Assembly: GCA_026745465.1 (NCBI GenBank)
Contig: JACYXH010000719.1
Coordinates: 1,152,637-1,216,636 of the forward strand
Direction of reading: 5' to 3'
Source: Lota lota
Taxonomy: Eukaryota; Chordata; Actinopteri; Gadiformes; Lotidae
DNA: 64,000 nt
Shown here: one piece after another, positions 1 through 10,924 of the stretch
Position numbering within the stretch: position 1 is the stretch's first letter
How the letters are laid out: each line of letters opens with the position of its first letter
The notes under the pieces: model-generated
Told to the model about the DNA's origin: nothing
The model's database searches: none
Seen by the model: the letters and a program-made list of their open reading frames with translations, nothing else
Made by a program: the position numbers and the translations under genes

Positions 1-120
1 TTTTGACACGAGCGGAGGGAGAGAGGCAGCTAGGCACATGAAACGAGGACGAGGGATCACATACACAGGGGAGCGTGGTTCGTTTTGTTATGGCAGCACA
101 TGATGAGCAAGACAGAAATA

Positions 121-440
121 GGGAGAGAATGGGGGGGGGGGGGTGAGAGAGAGGGGTGGAGAAGAGAAAGCAAGGCAGAAGAAGGAGCGGGAGAGAGAGA
201 GGTAGGAGGGGGAGAAAGAGAGGGAGAGAAAGAGAGATGAGGAAGAGAGAGAGAGGGAGAGGGAGAGGAAGAGAGAGAGAGGAGGAGGAGAGAGAGAAGA
301 GGGAGAGAGAGAGAGAGATAGCAAGGGGAGAAAAAGAGGGAGAGAAAGAGAGACAGGAGGGGGAGAAAGAGAGGAAAAGATAAATAGAGATGAGAAAGAG
401 AGAGAGGAGGGGAGAAAGAGGAGAGATTGGGAGTGCGGTT
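121..440. repeat. GA-rich polypurine tract
   Basis: About 320 bp of almost pure purine on the plus strand: (GA)n and (GGGA)n runs with a G run near 130. The long low-complexity frames on both strands (Arg/Glu-rich and Ser/Leu-rich) are by-products of composition, not genes. Confidence 0.9.
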
Positions 441-944
441 TATTGTGACAAGTCAGCATGAGAAAAGCAAAACTATTACATTTCTCAAAATGTATAGCAA
501 ATAAGTGTGTGTGTGTGTGTGTGTGTACATGTGTGCGTGTGCATGTGTGTGTTTCTTCCTCATCAAAGCAACCAGTAACACAGCATCAGACTGACAGTTT
601 TGTTGGAAAAAACAGAGAAGACAGCCTGACCGCTGGCTAAGGACACAGAGGCGATGGCTTGATGAGGATTCACACACGAGAATCCTCCAATCCCTCGATA
701 GAACAAAGGACAATTTTTATATTTATTTTTACCTTGTCCAGCGACGATCCTCCATTACTACAGGAACTGGTGTCAACATGAAAGGATGACACAGAACTCC
801 TGTAATCTCTCCTGACAGGCCATCTGTTAGCAGACTGCTGAGCAAACCAGCCTTTCCTCAAACTCCTCTGTAGGAAGTCTCCGCACACAGGATGATGCTT
901 TCTGAACTAAAAAACACATTCACAAGCTAAACCCTGCAGGGCAT

Positions 945-1240
945 AAACATACACACGTACACACGTACACACATACACATACACACATACACACATACAC
1001 ACGTACACGTACACATACACACGTGCACGTACACACACATACACACGTACACACATACACACATACACACGTACACACATACACATTTACACACATACAC
1101 TACACACATACACACATACACACGTACACGTACACACGTACACACGTACACACGTACACATACACACGTACACACATACACACATACACGTACACACATA
1201 CACACGTACACACGTACACATACACACGTACACATACATA
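945..1240. repeat. Compound CA/CGTA microsatellite
   Basis: Imperfect alternation of ACACAT and ACACGTAC units over about 300 bp. A shorter GT run lies at about 506-552. The stretch 1250-2020 between this and the next repeat shows nothing I can assign. Confidence 0.9.
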
Positions 1241-2026
1241 CATTGCTTTTAACATCCAGCTCTCCTCACCTCTGTCTCTCTCTCTGCTGCTTCATTTGTT
1301 TCCTTTCAAATGTTTTAATGTGAACTTCTATTGACTTTATTTTGTTTTTACTCCTGTATTTTGTCTTTCTATACCACGTAAAGGGTCTTTGAGTACTCAG
1401 CTATGTAAATAATATGCAAAGTTATCATGCATGCATACAACCATACTTGCAAACTCTTTCATGTGGAGGATACAAAAACACAGTCAGTATCTCCATCTTC
1501 ATCAGTGTGCCCAGCAGGCTGGCCCTCGTAGGCAGTATTTCAGACTATCTGTTTAGACTTAATGGTATTGGTTATGTATTGAAAACGTTGGAACAGATTG
1601 GGGTTGCTGATGCTGGTAGCTATGATGGCCTTGGTAACATCTCCTGCTGGTTTTCAATATCATTAAAATGACCCATAAGTGAAATGATATGTGAAAGAAC
1701 AGTGCCAGTGATGAAGACGAGGGAACAAAAATACCAACATGAAACATTCACTCTTCTTCTTCTCTCCTTCTTTTGATTTGATTCATCTGCAAAACGTTTG
1801 TGTCAAAATCACCCAACATTTTAGTTGATGTCGTACATTGGAACTCCCACTATGGTTGCAAGATTGAAACCAGCTCAACAACAACAACAACAAAACAACA
1901 ACATTAAAAGCAGAAACAAACAGGAGAAGCAAGGGGCCAGGGGAGGGAAGAAAGCAAGTTAGGGACCTTCATGAGAACCAGACAGGCTGAGAAAGAGAAG
2001 GCAGACCGATTTAGCGGGATGCATAC

Positions 2027-2511
2027 ATGATGATGGTCAGGACGCTGGTCAGGACGCTGGTCAGGACGCTGGTCAGGACGCTGGTCAGGACGCTGATCTT
2101 GACGCTGGTCTTGACGCAGGTCTTGACGCTGGTCAGGACGCTGGTCTTGACGCTGGTCTTGACGCTGGTCAGGACGTTGGTCTTGACGCTGGTCAGGACG
2201 CTGGTCAGGACGCTGGTCTTGACGCTGGTCAGGACGCTGGTCAGGATGCTGGTCTTGACGCTGGTCAGGACGCTGGTCTTGACGCTGGTCTTGACGCTGG
2301 TCAGGACGCTGGTCTTGACGCTGGTCTTGACGCTGGTCGTGACTCTAGTCTTGACGCTGGTCGTGACTCTGGTCTTGACGCTGGTCAGGACGCTGGTCTT
2401 GACGCTGGTCAGGACGCTGGTCTTGACACTGGTCTTGATGCTGGTCGTGACGCTGGTCTTGATGCTGGTCAGGACGTTGGTCTTGACGCTGGTCAGGACG
2501 CTGGTCGGACC
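2027..2511. repeat. 12-bp minisatellite, two interleaved variants
   Basis: About 40 tandem copies of a 12-bp unit in two main forms, GCTGGTCAGGAC and GCTGGTCTTGAC, with rarer GTCGTGAC variants. Because 12 is a multiple of three, the array is open on both strands and yields repetitive frames (VRTLVLTL; KTSVLTSV) with no flanking gene structure. I regard it as non-coding. Confidence 0.9.
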
Positions 2512-2704
2512 AAGAAGGCAGGCCGGCCTCTCACAGTGTGGGAGATCGTGAGGATGGGGGGGACTTGGTGTGTGATGTGAAAGTGTGGAATAGCAGCTGA
2601 GGGGCTGTGGTGGAACCATGAATCAGGCTGAGGCACCATGAAGAAAGGGGCCCTCACACGAGCCAGATGGGCCCCTGGCTGAAAATTATAGCAGCCCAGG
2701 GTAT

Positions 2705-2805
2705 CACACACACACACACACACACACACACTCTCTCACTTATCTCCATACACACACATGCAAACACGCACACGCCAGCACAATCACACACACATACACT
2801 TTCAC

Positions 2806-2866
<61 letters not shown>

Positions 2867-2950
2867 CATGCAATCAAACACACACACAGACTCACATATG
2901 CACACACAGACCCATATATGTATGTATGCACGCAAACACACACACACAAT
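2705..2950. repeat. CA microsatellite cluster
   Basis: Two nearly pure (CA)n tracts, about 2705-2732 and 2813-2864, joined by degenerate CA-rich sequence. Confidence 0.9.
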
Positions 2951-2999
2951 TCATTTTACACAAACTATTCACTTTATGCATTTTAATATTTATATAAAT

Positions 3000-4435
3000 C
3001 AATGTATTATTTTTGAAAAACAATAGCAGGTCTACGTTTTATTTTTCAAACAGGCTAATAAAAAAACATTCAAATGATTCATGATCACGTAAAAGATAGA
3101 TAGAAATGGTCCACTTTTTGTTTCCTTAAAAACCGTCATCTCTGTCGGCTTGAAGTAGGCTAAGTAAGACTGATTTCAGCCCAAAGTGAGGCCATATGAT
3201 CCTAGTTTACAAACCGCAAGAGAGGGAGCAGAAAGCGCGGACACCTAATTGAGTTAGATAATTATCACGTTAGTTAGGCTATACGGAGTCTCTGTTCCAA
3301 CAACTGACTTAAAATCAAATATTTCAAATTTTAAATACCTGCATTTTAGGCTGCTATTTAAAGTTAAACAAATACAATTAAATACATGTACGGCTGGAGC
3401 AAAGCTTTACATGAAAATTGGCTCAGGCCTATTTCAAATTATGTCCTGAAAGTAGCTTTTTGAATGAGTCTCTTTTTTAGCCTAGATCTTGAAGAAAAAG
3501 CAGCCAGACCAAAGCCTGTCCGTACTTATCCTGCTTCTACCGATCGAGTGACCGTAAGGAATTAAACAAAAACTCTGGAGCATGTTGTAACAACTTTTTG
3601 ATTGAGCTGAAGATCAATGGACTTACCAATGACAGAAGGATCTAGTATGTATGTGGGCGATTTTGTCAACCAAAACGGTTTAAATGTCACAAAAAAAACA
3701 GAATAAAGTAGAAGCCAGAACGCAATGAGGGCAATGTGTAGGCTATGGCCTACAGGTCAAGAAGTTATTTTCTTCATCGAAAGGAATTATTTCGATATTT
3801 TTTAGCTGCTCAAACTATAGGCCAACACCTGACAACACACAGCCTACTTCCACAATATCCACCACAAAGTCTGTAGTACAGGGTCTACTACTTGACTATT
3901 ATTTTTCACATAGAATATGGGACAGGCAGACAGGCAGACAGGCAGGCAGACAGACAGACAGACAGAAAAAAGTAAATAGGAGTAAGGCGGACTTTCATTG
4001 CTAAACAATTAATAGAAATGACTGCTTATCTCTAGGGTTGTGTGGACAAACGGGCGGTTAGACACACGTTTCATTCAGTCCTTTTCCTTCACGTCATTTT
4101 AGCCAAATGAAGACATGGGAAGGATTTCCTTCATGATCCCATAACCTTGTCTCCTCCCGCAGGTACCATGACACACTGCTTTGCACTGCTCAACAGCGAC
4201 ATCTACTGGAAACGTTTTGCAATTGACGAGTATACAACATAAGATGAGTATGTTTGGGACTCCACTGTAAACACTCCGTCACTGTGGGCAGGTGCCTTGT
4301 GGCCCTGAAGATTGTACGTGTTTTCCCCGTTCTATCTTCCGTTATTGTTGAAAGAGTAATGGCTGGGGCTTTTCAGTTAGGAAAGCATGAAAAAAAACAT
4401 GAATTACTTAAAATGGCCTCACATTTGTGTCGTTT
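3000..4435. other. AT-rich intergenic stretch, no gene seen
   Basis: I see no coding exon, RNA gene or clear transposon here. The only structured element is a short (CAGA)n/(GGCA)n tract at about 3918-3965. Confidence 0.5.
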
Positions 4436-4439
4436 TTGC

Positions 4440-5060
4440 AGTGATGGCCATACAGCCAAGACAACAACCTCGCTCTCAACGCCGACAAGACCAAGGAGCT
4501 GGTGGTGGACTTCAGGAGGAAGAGACAGGTACATGACCCCGTCACCATCAATGGGTCTGCTGTGGAGAGGGTAAACAAGCATCAAGTTCCTGGGGGTCTA
4601 CATCACCAACGACCTCACCTGGGACGAGCACACCAACCAGGTGGTGAAAAAAAAGCACAACTATTTCACCTTAGGCGGCTGAAAACGTTTTGCTTGGGGC
4701 CCAAGATCCTGGGGGCCTTCTTCAGAGGAACTGCACTGCCCAAAGCCGCAAAGCGTTGTAAGAGGTAGTGCGGACAGCTGAAAGGATCAGCGGATGTGAG
4801 CTTCCCTCCACCCAGGACACCTACAAGGCCCGGTGTGTCAAAAAGGCCCTCAGAATAATTAGGGACCCCAGCCACCCCAATCAGAAACTGTTTGAGCGGT
4901 ACCGAAGCCTTGGGGCCAAAACCCAGAGGATGACGAACAGTTTTTCCCCCCAAGCAGCCAGGCTCCTGGAGAAATCATTACCCCCAAACCAACCCCACGC
5001 ACACTACAACAACCGATTATTTGATTATCTGACTATAATAAAAGCAACTCTGATCTGATC
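4440..5060 (+). mobile_element. 5'-truncated L2/CR1-like LINE, 3' end of ORF2
   Basis: Three neighbouring frames read like the C-terminal part of a fish non-LTR reverse transcriptase: LNADKTKELVVDFRRKRQ near 4470-4530, an LGVYITNDLTW-type stretch near 4590, and VRTAERISGCELPS near 4768 followed by KALRIIRDPSHPNQKLF. The order matches the family, but the frames shift between blocks and the segment joining the fingers-like part to the VRTAERI block is largely missing, so the copy is dead. The 5' end is truncated, as usual for LINEs. It ends in a short TCTGATCTGATC-like 3' tail. The exact clade (L2, Maui, Rex1) is uncertain. Confidence 0.8.
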
Positions 5061-5794
5061 TAATATTTCGGTGTTCATTCGCTGGGTGCGATTCAACAGT
5101 ACTCCTTGTGTTGACTAATCTTAGCCCGGCAGTCTTCACGTGCACTTTGTCGTGAGGCAGGTAAAGGTTTAACTTCTCAAACTATATGTAAGGCTGTGAG
5201 GGACTTTCTGTGTAAGACATTTGTATAGTTTTGCTAGGACGAACATGCTAGCTAGCTGCGGCTTGCCCCAAACTTGTCCAATGTGCTGAATATAACTCAA
5301 TGGCTGCTCACATTTTACTCATACACACTTCATGCATTAATTAACGTTATATTCCTCATTACTTCTGTTTCTGTGTGTATTGTAAGTTGATGTTCCCTGA
5401 CAGTGTTTGTAGTTCCATCAACAGATTTACCGAACAGGCGTTGTTTCCTTGAGATTGACAGCCAGCAACGAGACTCCCGTGTCGGAGAGACAATCTTCCA
5501 AGTAAGCGTTGGAGCCACGCCACGGTCGCCTCAGCTGCTAACGCCACCCTAGCTAACATGCTAATATTAGAGTTGGCTAATGTAGGCTGGCTAGCACAAT
5601 CCTTGAACATGTTCATTGGTTCTCTACTCTTTTGTTACAGTGACATTCCCCGCGTTGCTTTTATTATTGGTAAAAGTTATATTTTTTCCTTTAGTGGGCA
5701 AGATGTTGGTCAAGGTAAAATGCAGAGGGACAAAGAGTTATGCAAAACTGTAAGAAGTCCGCTTCTCAGACTTTATCAGTGCAGCTAAGTGCTT

Positions 5795-5906
5795 TTAGTG
5801 TTGCTTGTTATGTGTTGCTTGTTGTGTGTTGCTTGTTGTGTGTTGCTTGTTGTGTGTTGCTTGTTGTGTGTTGCTTGTTGTGTGTTGCTTGTTATGTGTT
5901 GCTTGT
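5795..5906. repeat. 14-bp minisatellite in the first intron of the SAMD3-like pseudogene
   Basis: Tandem copies of GCTTGTTGTGTGTT. The array is interrupted by the solo LTR at 5907-6356 and resumes for about two units after it (6357-6390). Confidence 0.85.
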
Positions 5907-6157
5907 TGTCAGCTCCCCTGTTTTGGGACTCAGTGACTCTGTGGCCTCCTGCTGGTTAGTTTGTGTTTTTGTCCACCATGTGCCTGCTTCTGTTGTGCCC
6001 CTGTCTCCGCCCCTCACCTGTACACCCTGCCATTGTCTGTTTCCCGCCCTTTTTTCCTGCTCACCTGTTTGTCATTATGCTAATCACCCAACCTATTTAT
6101 GTCCTGTGTTTTCAGTGCCATGTTGTCCGATTGTGTTATGTTTGCGCACCTAGTCAG

Positions 6158-6235
<78 letters not shown>

Positions 6236-6356
6236 GGATTTTTGGACTCCTCCTGAGAAACAGGGGTTATTGTTTGAGCTTAAGCCTGGTCCTGCCTCAA
6301 ATAAATCATTTTGGACTTACTCTGCTTTTGGGTTCATATTTTGCACAATCCTGACA
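5907..6356 (+). mobile_element. Solo LTR, fossil
   Basis: A 450-bp element starting TGTCAG and ending CTGACA, that is TG...CA termini inside a perfect 6-bp inverted repeat. It is flanked by GCTTGT on both sides (5901-5906 and 6357-6362), which fits a target duplication, although the host minisatellite is made of that word and could supply it by chance. It is pyrimidine-rich, contains an AATAAA near 6299 and an internal (CCTG)n expansion at about 6160-6234, and has no internal coding region. It is probably from a gypsy- or ERV-type family; the family cannot be fixed from the LTR alone. It is relatively young compared with its surroundings because its termini are intact. Confidence 0.65.
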
Positions 6357-6539
6357 GCTTGTTATGTGTTGCTTGTTTTGTGTTGCTTGTTATGCTTCAG
6401 TGTAGCAGATGTTTCTCATTGCAGAAAATACAGCGCTACATGTCACAGATGAGCAGGGCATAGAGGTGGATTTCTGGAGGTCTTTCCAGAACTTGCAACA
6501 GAAAGTGCTTTGTCATCTGCACTGATGATGGTAAGATGA

Positions 6540-7680
6540 TTGTACATTTCTATTTAATTTTTTTGTTTTGTTGCAGAGATGCTTTCTGAGAATTGTATTG
6601 TGTCTGTCTGATATTCTTAGCTAGCGGATAACAAAACAACAATCATTAAACCGTGTATTGTTTTGTATCATGTGCACTTCAGACATCCCACTAGCCGTTA
6701 TCCAAGAACACGGCTTACTGCTCAGACATGACAACATTTGTGACACTCACACCTTGTGATAGGGATATAGTTAATGTTCATAATGAAATACATTATTACA
6801 TCTGGTCTAATTGACCAGATGTAATTAATCAGATGTTGTGATTTGGGTAAACTCAACCGTTGCTACATTTTGCCGGTGCACAGAAATCTTTTGTCAGGAT
6901 CGAATGATTTAATAAAATGTCTTCATAGCTTCACCAAAGTTTCTGTTTGAACACAAACAACATTTAAACTATCGAGGGTTACTTTTGTCTCTCAGTATCA
7001 GTACTATAGACTTCAGAAGAGCACAGATTGAAGATTATTTTCCACAACCACAATATAAAGTGTTACCAAATGGTGTTGAAGTGATCACAGCTTACCCCAT
7101 GGGTATGTCACAGCATCCAGCACATATTTATTCCTAATTCTTAACAGGAGAATATATCGGAATGTGAATGAAATCACCGGCTGGAATGAAAAGGTGCAAT
7201 TTGTTGGCCCTCTATTGCACCCAACTGTAAATGGTGGTTTTGTGGTGGTTGGTTTTTGATTGTATGTGCCCTGTATCCTGATGTTGTTAAATGCTATCCT
7301 CAGATTTGACTGTCCTGCAGCAAGACGGTGAAGGGCCTCCCCAGTCTAACTAAGTGATGCACAGTGATCCATCTCAACCACAAGCAGTCTAAGCAACAAC
7401 ACAAGTGATGCCGGATGTGAAATGATTGAACCTGTCTTGGACAGCACCCGTGCATGAAATGTAATTACATCACTTACACTTTGTTCTTTAGTTGGCCTGA
7501 CTTCAAAACCAAGCTTAGACGAAGTGGGATTAAGGAATTGAAAAAGCATTGTAATTGATGATCTGTAAAATCACTTGATTGCGATAGATGTTTTGGTGTA
7601 AAATGATGTATTCTTTTTGTTAATGGTTGTTTTGTATTTTACATCAATTGTATTTAGACAGTGGATCTGATTGTCACTTC
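6540..7680. other. Intronic or decayed sequence of the SAMD3-like locus
   Basis: No confident exon. A possible block near 6990-7100 follows a TCTCAG acceptor and stays open for about 38 codons, but I cannot match it to the family. Confidence 0.35.
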
Positions 7681-8959
7681 TACGCCAGCAGGGAAGACTG
7701 ATCAAAGAGTATGAAGAGAATGGGGGTTTGAAAGATTCTACCAAGCAATTAATGGTAAACATCATTGTAGCTCACATGCAAGAAAAGGAAGAGTAAGACG
7801 CTTGACGCTAATGACTTGTAGACGAGGCAAGAATCTTATCACAATCATTTTGCCTTTGCAGGAGACCTGTAAGTAAAGCAACAAAGGAGTGTCATGCCCT
7901 TGGGATTGTGTTGCTCTTCCCATCTTTGAAGGACCCATACTTCAAAAAGGGATGTGTGAGTTTGCAATGTAGCCGTCGTGGGAAATAATGATGGCTGTTA
8001 CATTTTGGTTCAATGATCCTTTCTGTACAAGCAGCATATATGCACTAGATCAATGAAAAATGTGATACTGTCTGCACTCCGAAAGGAAGTCTGACAGTAT
8101 CATGTGGTCCCAAAAGTGACCGGCAAACAGGAGATCAATGTCTGGAGGCATGTCTCTTCTTCACCACACCACTGATCGAGACTTAGTCTTCTAGAAGATG
8201 AAGAGAAACATTCCACTATCGTCAACAGATGCGTCATGATCCACAGCAGTCGGCAGACACACTTCAAATGTTTCCTCATGTCTTGGACATGAAAGGACTA
8301 GTATGCAACAAATGTGAATTCAAAAAACCTTTGTGAACAATACTTCATTCACTGTAAGTGATTGTAAAGGCGGTCCTTCCCTTTATTATTAGATTTTGCA
8401 AGACTTCTTGCTGATGTTTGGAGCAGAGACTGCTTCCAGGTTCCTGGAAAAATGGAACACCAGTTTTAAAGAACAAGGTAAGAGGCCCTCAGAGAGACAC
8501 CTCTCCTGAAAGAAGGATCGGTAGATTGTGCTTGCCCACACCCAGTGACACCGTCGCCAAAGAGCCTACCAGTGAAGACCAGACGGCTCATTAAACAACA
8601 TTTCAAGAGATTCAATCAATCGATGAATGCATGAAGCTGGTAAAAATCGAAACAAAATGGATGGTTGGATGTGCATGCATGTACCCAGCAGCGCTGAAGG
8701 GCCAGTGGTGGCAGCAACACCGCTGTCTCACCTACAGTTGGAAACTTTGAACTGGCAAAACTTAAGGTCCACTAATATGCCCAATGCTTGCGATGACACC
8801 AAAGATGCAGCATCATTGCAAGAATATTATGGTAGGAAGACCTCCGAAAAGACCTCGTCATCAGTTCATGATAACAGAGTTATATAATGTTACCAGTTGT
8901 ATAATATCATCCACAATAATCCCAGATAATGGTCCATCTGGAAGATAGTAATTGGATTG

Positions 8960-9545
8960 GCCTAATACATAAACTATTCATAGATGCATCCAAGCAGATT
9001 GACCCTCGATCAATAGCTTTGCCGACCAGAGTGTTTCTCGCATGTGGAAATGGGAATCTGTATTGCTATGACTGAAGCTCTGGGAGGGTACATGTTACTT
9101 AGGTTAAGGAGTGTATTTAAACAGAAAACAAAGGCACTAGCCATAGCATTAGAGGCTCACAGTAATAGCACTGACAGGGTCGTCACGGCCATGTCAATAC
9201 AACGCCACAAAGTTACTAAGGAGGCAAATTCGTATGGCGTTAGATTGAATCCTTGCCTAAATCGAAGGTGTGTGTAAAATTATAGGCACAGAATTTGTTC
9301 ACTCAGCGCGAATTTCCATTAAGAAAACATGGCCATAAATGACCTTCATAAAATCTCTTCCAGTGTGTCAGGGAGTTGGTTCTCTGGCCGGGGTACACCC
9401 TTTGTAAGGAATGTGATCATGTTTTTTGTGGCCCTATTGATATTAATAATTCTAACTGCATGCGTTATAACCTGTGTGACCAAACTAACCACAACGGCGG
9501 TATCCCAAACCATAATCATGGCACCGCTATTGTGTGCGATATAGA
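8960..9545 (+). mobile_element. Retroviral envelope-like remnant, fossil
   Basis: Short reading frames carry features of a retroviral transmembrane envelope subunit: an Ala/Leu-rich helical stretch, a region resembling the immunosuppressive/CX6CC neighbourhood, a pre-membrane helix and, near 9415-9480, a strongly hydrophobic anchor followed by a short tail. The copy is broken by several changes and no gag, pol or LTR is recognisable beside it. It probably derives from a fish endogenous gamma-type or percomORF-like envelope. The region between it and the SAMD3-like blocks (8480-8960) is unassigned. Confidence 0.45.
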
Positions 9546-9902
9546 AAAACTGCGATGCCAGAGGATGAACATCACACAGTGTCAGTCTTGGTGAGGCTTT
9601 CACATGTAAATGAAATGCTGTTCAATTGCAAATCAGGATTATTGGGGGAATTGACTCACCACTGGATGTAACATCTTTTTTTTCTAGGTACTACTAAATA
9701 GATCAGGCTTTGTATAGTTATAGACTCATACATTGTAACTTGAATAGATTTGCCTTATGTAAGTAAGTATGCTATGATAAATTACGTTGGATGCTTCTAG
9801 CAATGGTTAATAATGTTATACAAAAATAAACAACAGTACAATTTATTTAAAAAACTTTTTTTACTACTATCCTATGAGGGTCAGTAACTTATTTTACAAA
9901 TT

Positions 9903-9937
9903 TGTACATACATACATACATACATACATACATACAG
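9903..9937. repeat. (CATA)n microsatellite
   Basis: About eight tandem ACAT tetranucleotides, immediately upstream of the DIRS fragment. Confidence 0.85.
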
Positions 9938-9959
9938 TAGGGCTAGTTAATCTCGTTAA

Positions 9960-10185
9960 TCTCGCCATCCATGTGGCGACTGGTTTACATCCCTGGATCT
10001 CAAGGATGCTTACCTCCACGTCCCCATTCTCCAGGCTCACAGGACATTTCTCCGCTTGGCCGGTATGGGCGTGGCGTACGAGTACCAGTGCCTGCCGTTC
10101 GGTTACTCCCTGGCCCCGCGCACTTTCTCAAAGTGTGTAGCGGCAGGCTACTGCTTCAACATATAGTGGGTCGCACACGGGACGG
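9960..10185 (+). mobile_element. DIRS-type retrotransposon fragment, reverse transcriptase, fossil
   Basis: A short segment resembles the reverse-transcriptase core of DIRS1-like tyrosine-recombinase retrotransposons: the SLDLKDAYLHVPI motif near 9990 and LPFGYSLAPRTFSKCV near 10090-10140. Only about 75 codons are recognisable and the fragment is broken. It is a different piece from the DIRS remnant near 47 kb. Confidence 0.7.
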
Positions 10186-10189
10186 TGCC

Positions 10190-10640
10190 ACGGGGCACTG
10201 CGCTGGTCTGTCTTTGTCTTTATTTTGTTTAGTGTCTGTCCCTGTCCACCAGATGTCCTTAGACTTTTCCCCTCACTTCACAGATCCTGCCACTCCCATC
10301 TGCAATCACTTCATTCCCCTCGCCTGAGCTTCCCTGTCAATCTTCCCACCTGCACCCCATTCCCCCATTAGTCCCTCCCGTTGTATAGCAGTTCACTTCA
10401 CTTGTTCCCTTGTCGGTTCTTCGTTTTTGTCAAGTCCCTTGTTCCTCGTGGATCCCAAATTCGAAGTGTTTTTTCTGTCAGTTCTTGAAATGGAGATTAT
10501 TGAGTTGCTTTCTTAAAGGCCCTTATTTGTTGCATGTCCTGAGTTGTCTGCAATTGGATCCTATCCCTCCTTGTTCCTGCTGCCCCGACCAGAACCATGG
10601 ATTCAGCAGAATGTTTGACGGACGATGAACTACATGATTG
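10190..10640 (+). other. Pyrimidine-rich LTR-like stretch
   Basis: Sequence of about 450 bp, rich in CCCTTGTTCC/CCCATT words, with a composition like fish LTR or DIRS terminal sequence and like the solo LTR at 5907-6356. I could not define ends or duplicated targets, so the call is weak. Confidence 0.25.
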
Positions 10641-10924
10641 ATCTTACACTCTCCTGTGCATCAAAGGTTGTTGGAAGAGGGCGAGATTGTAAGTCATGGA
10701 AAGACTAGGTGTTCCTTATCAAGTTGCCACTGAGTGTATTTACTATTTTATCTAAACAGTGCACACACATTTTCCGGGCTTCAGGATTCCTTTTTGAACT
10801 ACTTGGAATAGTGCTCTATTTGGATTTTAGAAAAAAGAAATCCCCACGCTGTGGTGTGGACACGTGGTCTTAAAGTGAATTATTTGTTAGAACGTCAATC
10901 AGCTTACTGTATCTTTATATTGCG

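Larger units (their letters stand above)
5703..8476 (+). pseudogene. Decayed gene resembling fish SAMD3-like proteins
   Basis: Several exon-like blocks with plausible splice signals lie in the right order for the fish family annotated as sterile alpha motif domain-containing 3-like. An N-terminal block starts at ATG 5703 (MLVKVKCRGTKSYAKL) and ends near 5788. A second, 6425-6530, reads LHVTDEQGIEVD and, in another frame, CFVICTDDG. A third, 7692-7792, reads GRLIKEYEENGGLKDSTK. A fourth, 7862-7955, continues in frame as ATKECHALGIVLLFPSLKD. Weaker blocks at about 8105-8300 contain TGDQCLEA and FPHVLDMKGL, and one near 8403-8476 reads DFLLMFGAETASRFLEKW before GTAAGA. Breaks seen: an in-frame TAA at 5751-5753, at least two frame changes in the second block, and frame loss around 8160-8330. 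The function of the family is not established. Family assignment is from memory of its motifs; a young, partly functional copy is unlikely. Confidence 0.55.

Noticed and set aside
88-459. Ser/Leu- and Arg/Glu-rich frames
   Set aside because: Low-complexity GA tract.
2011-2619. 202-codon minus and 174-codon plus frames
   Set aside because: Both are translations of the 12-bp minisatellite.
9376-9594. Cysteine-rich 72-codon frame that looks like a small secreted protein
   Set aside because: It overlaps the envelope-like fossil in a different frame and has no signal peptide or family match.
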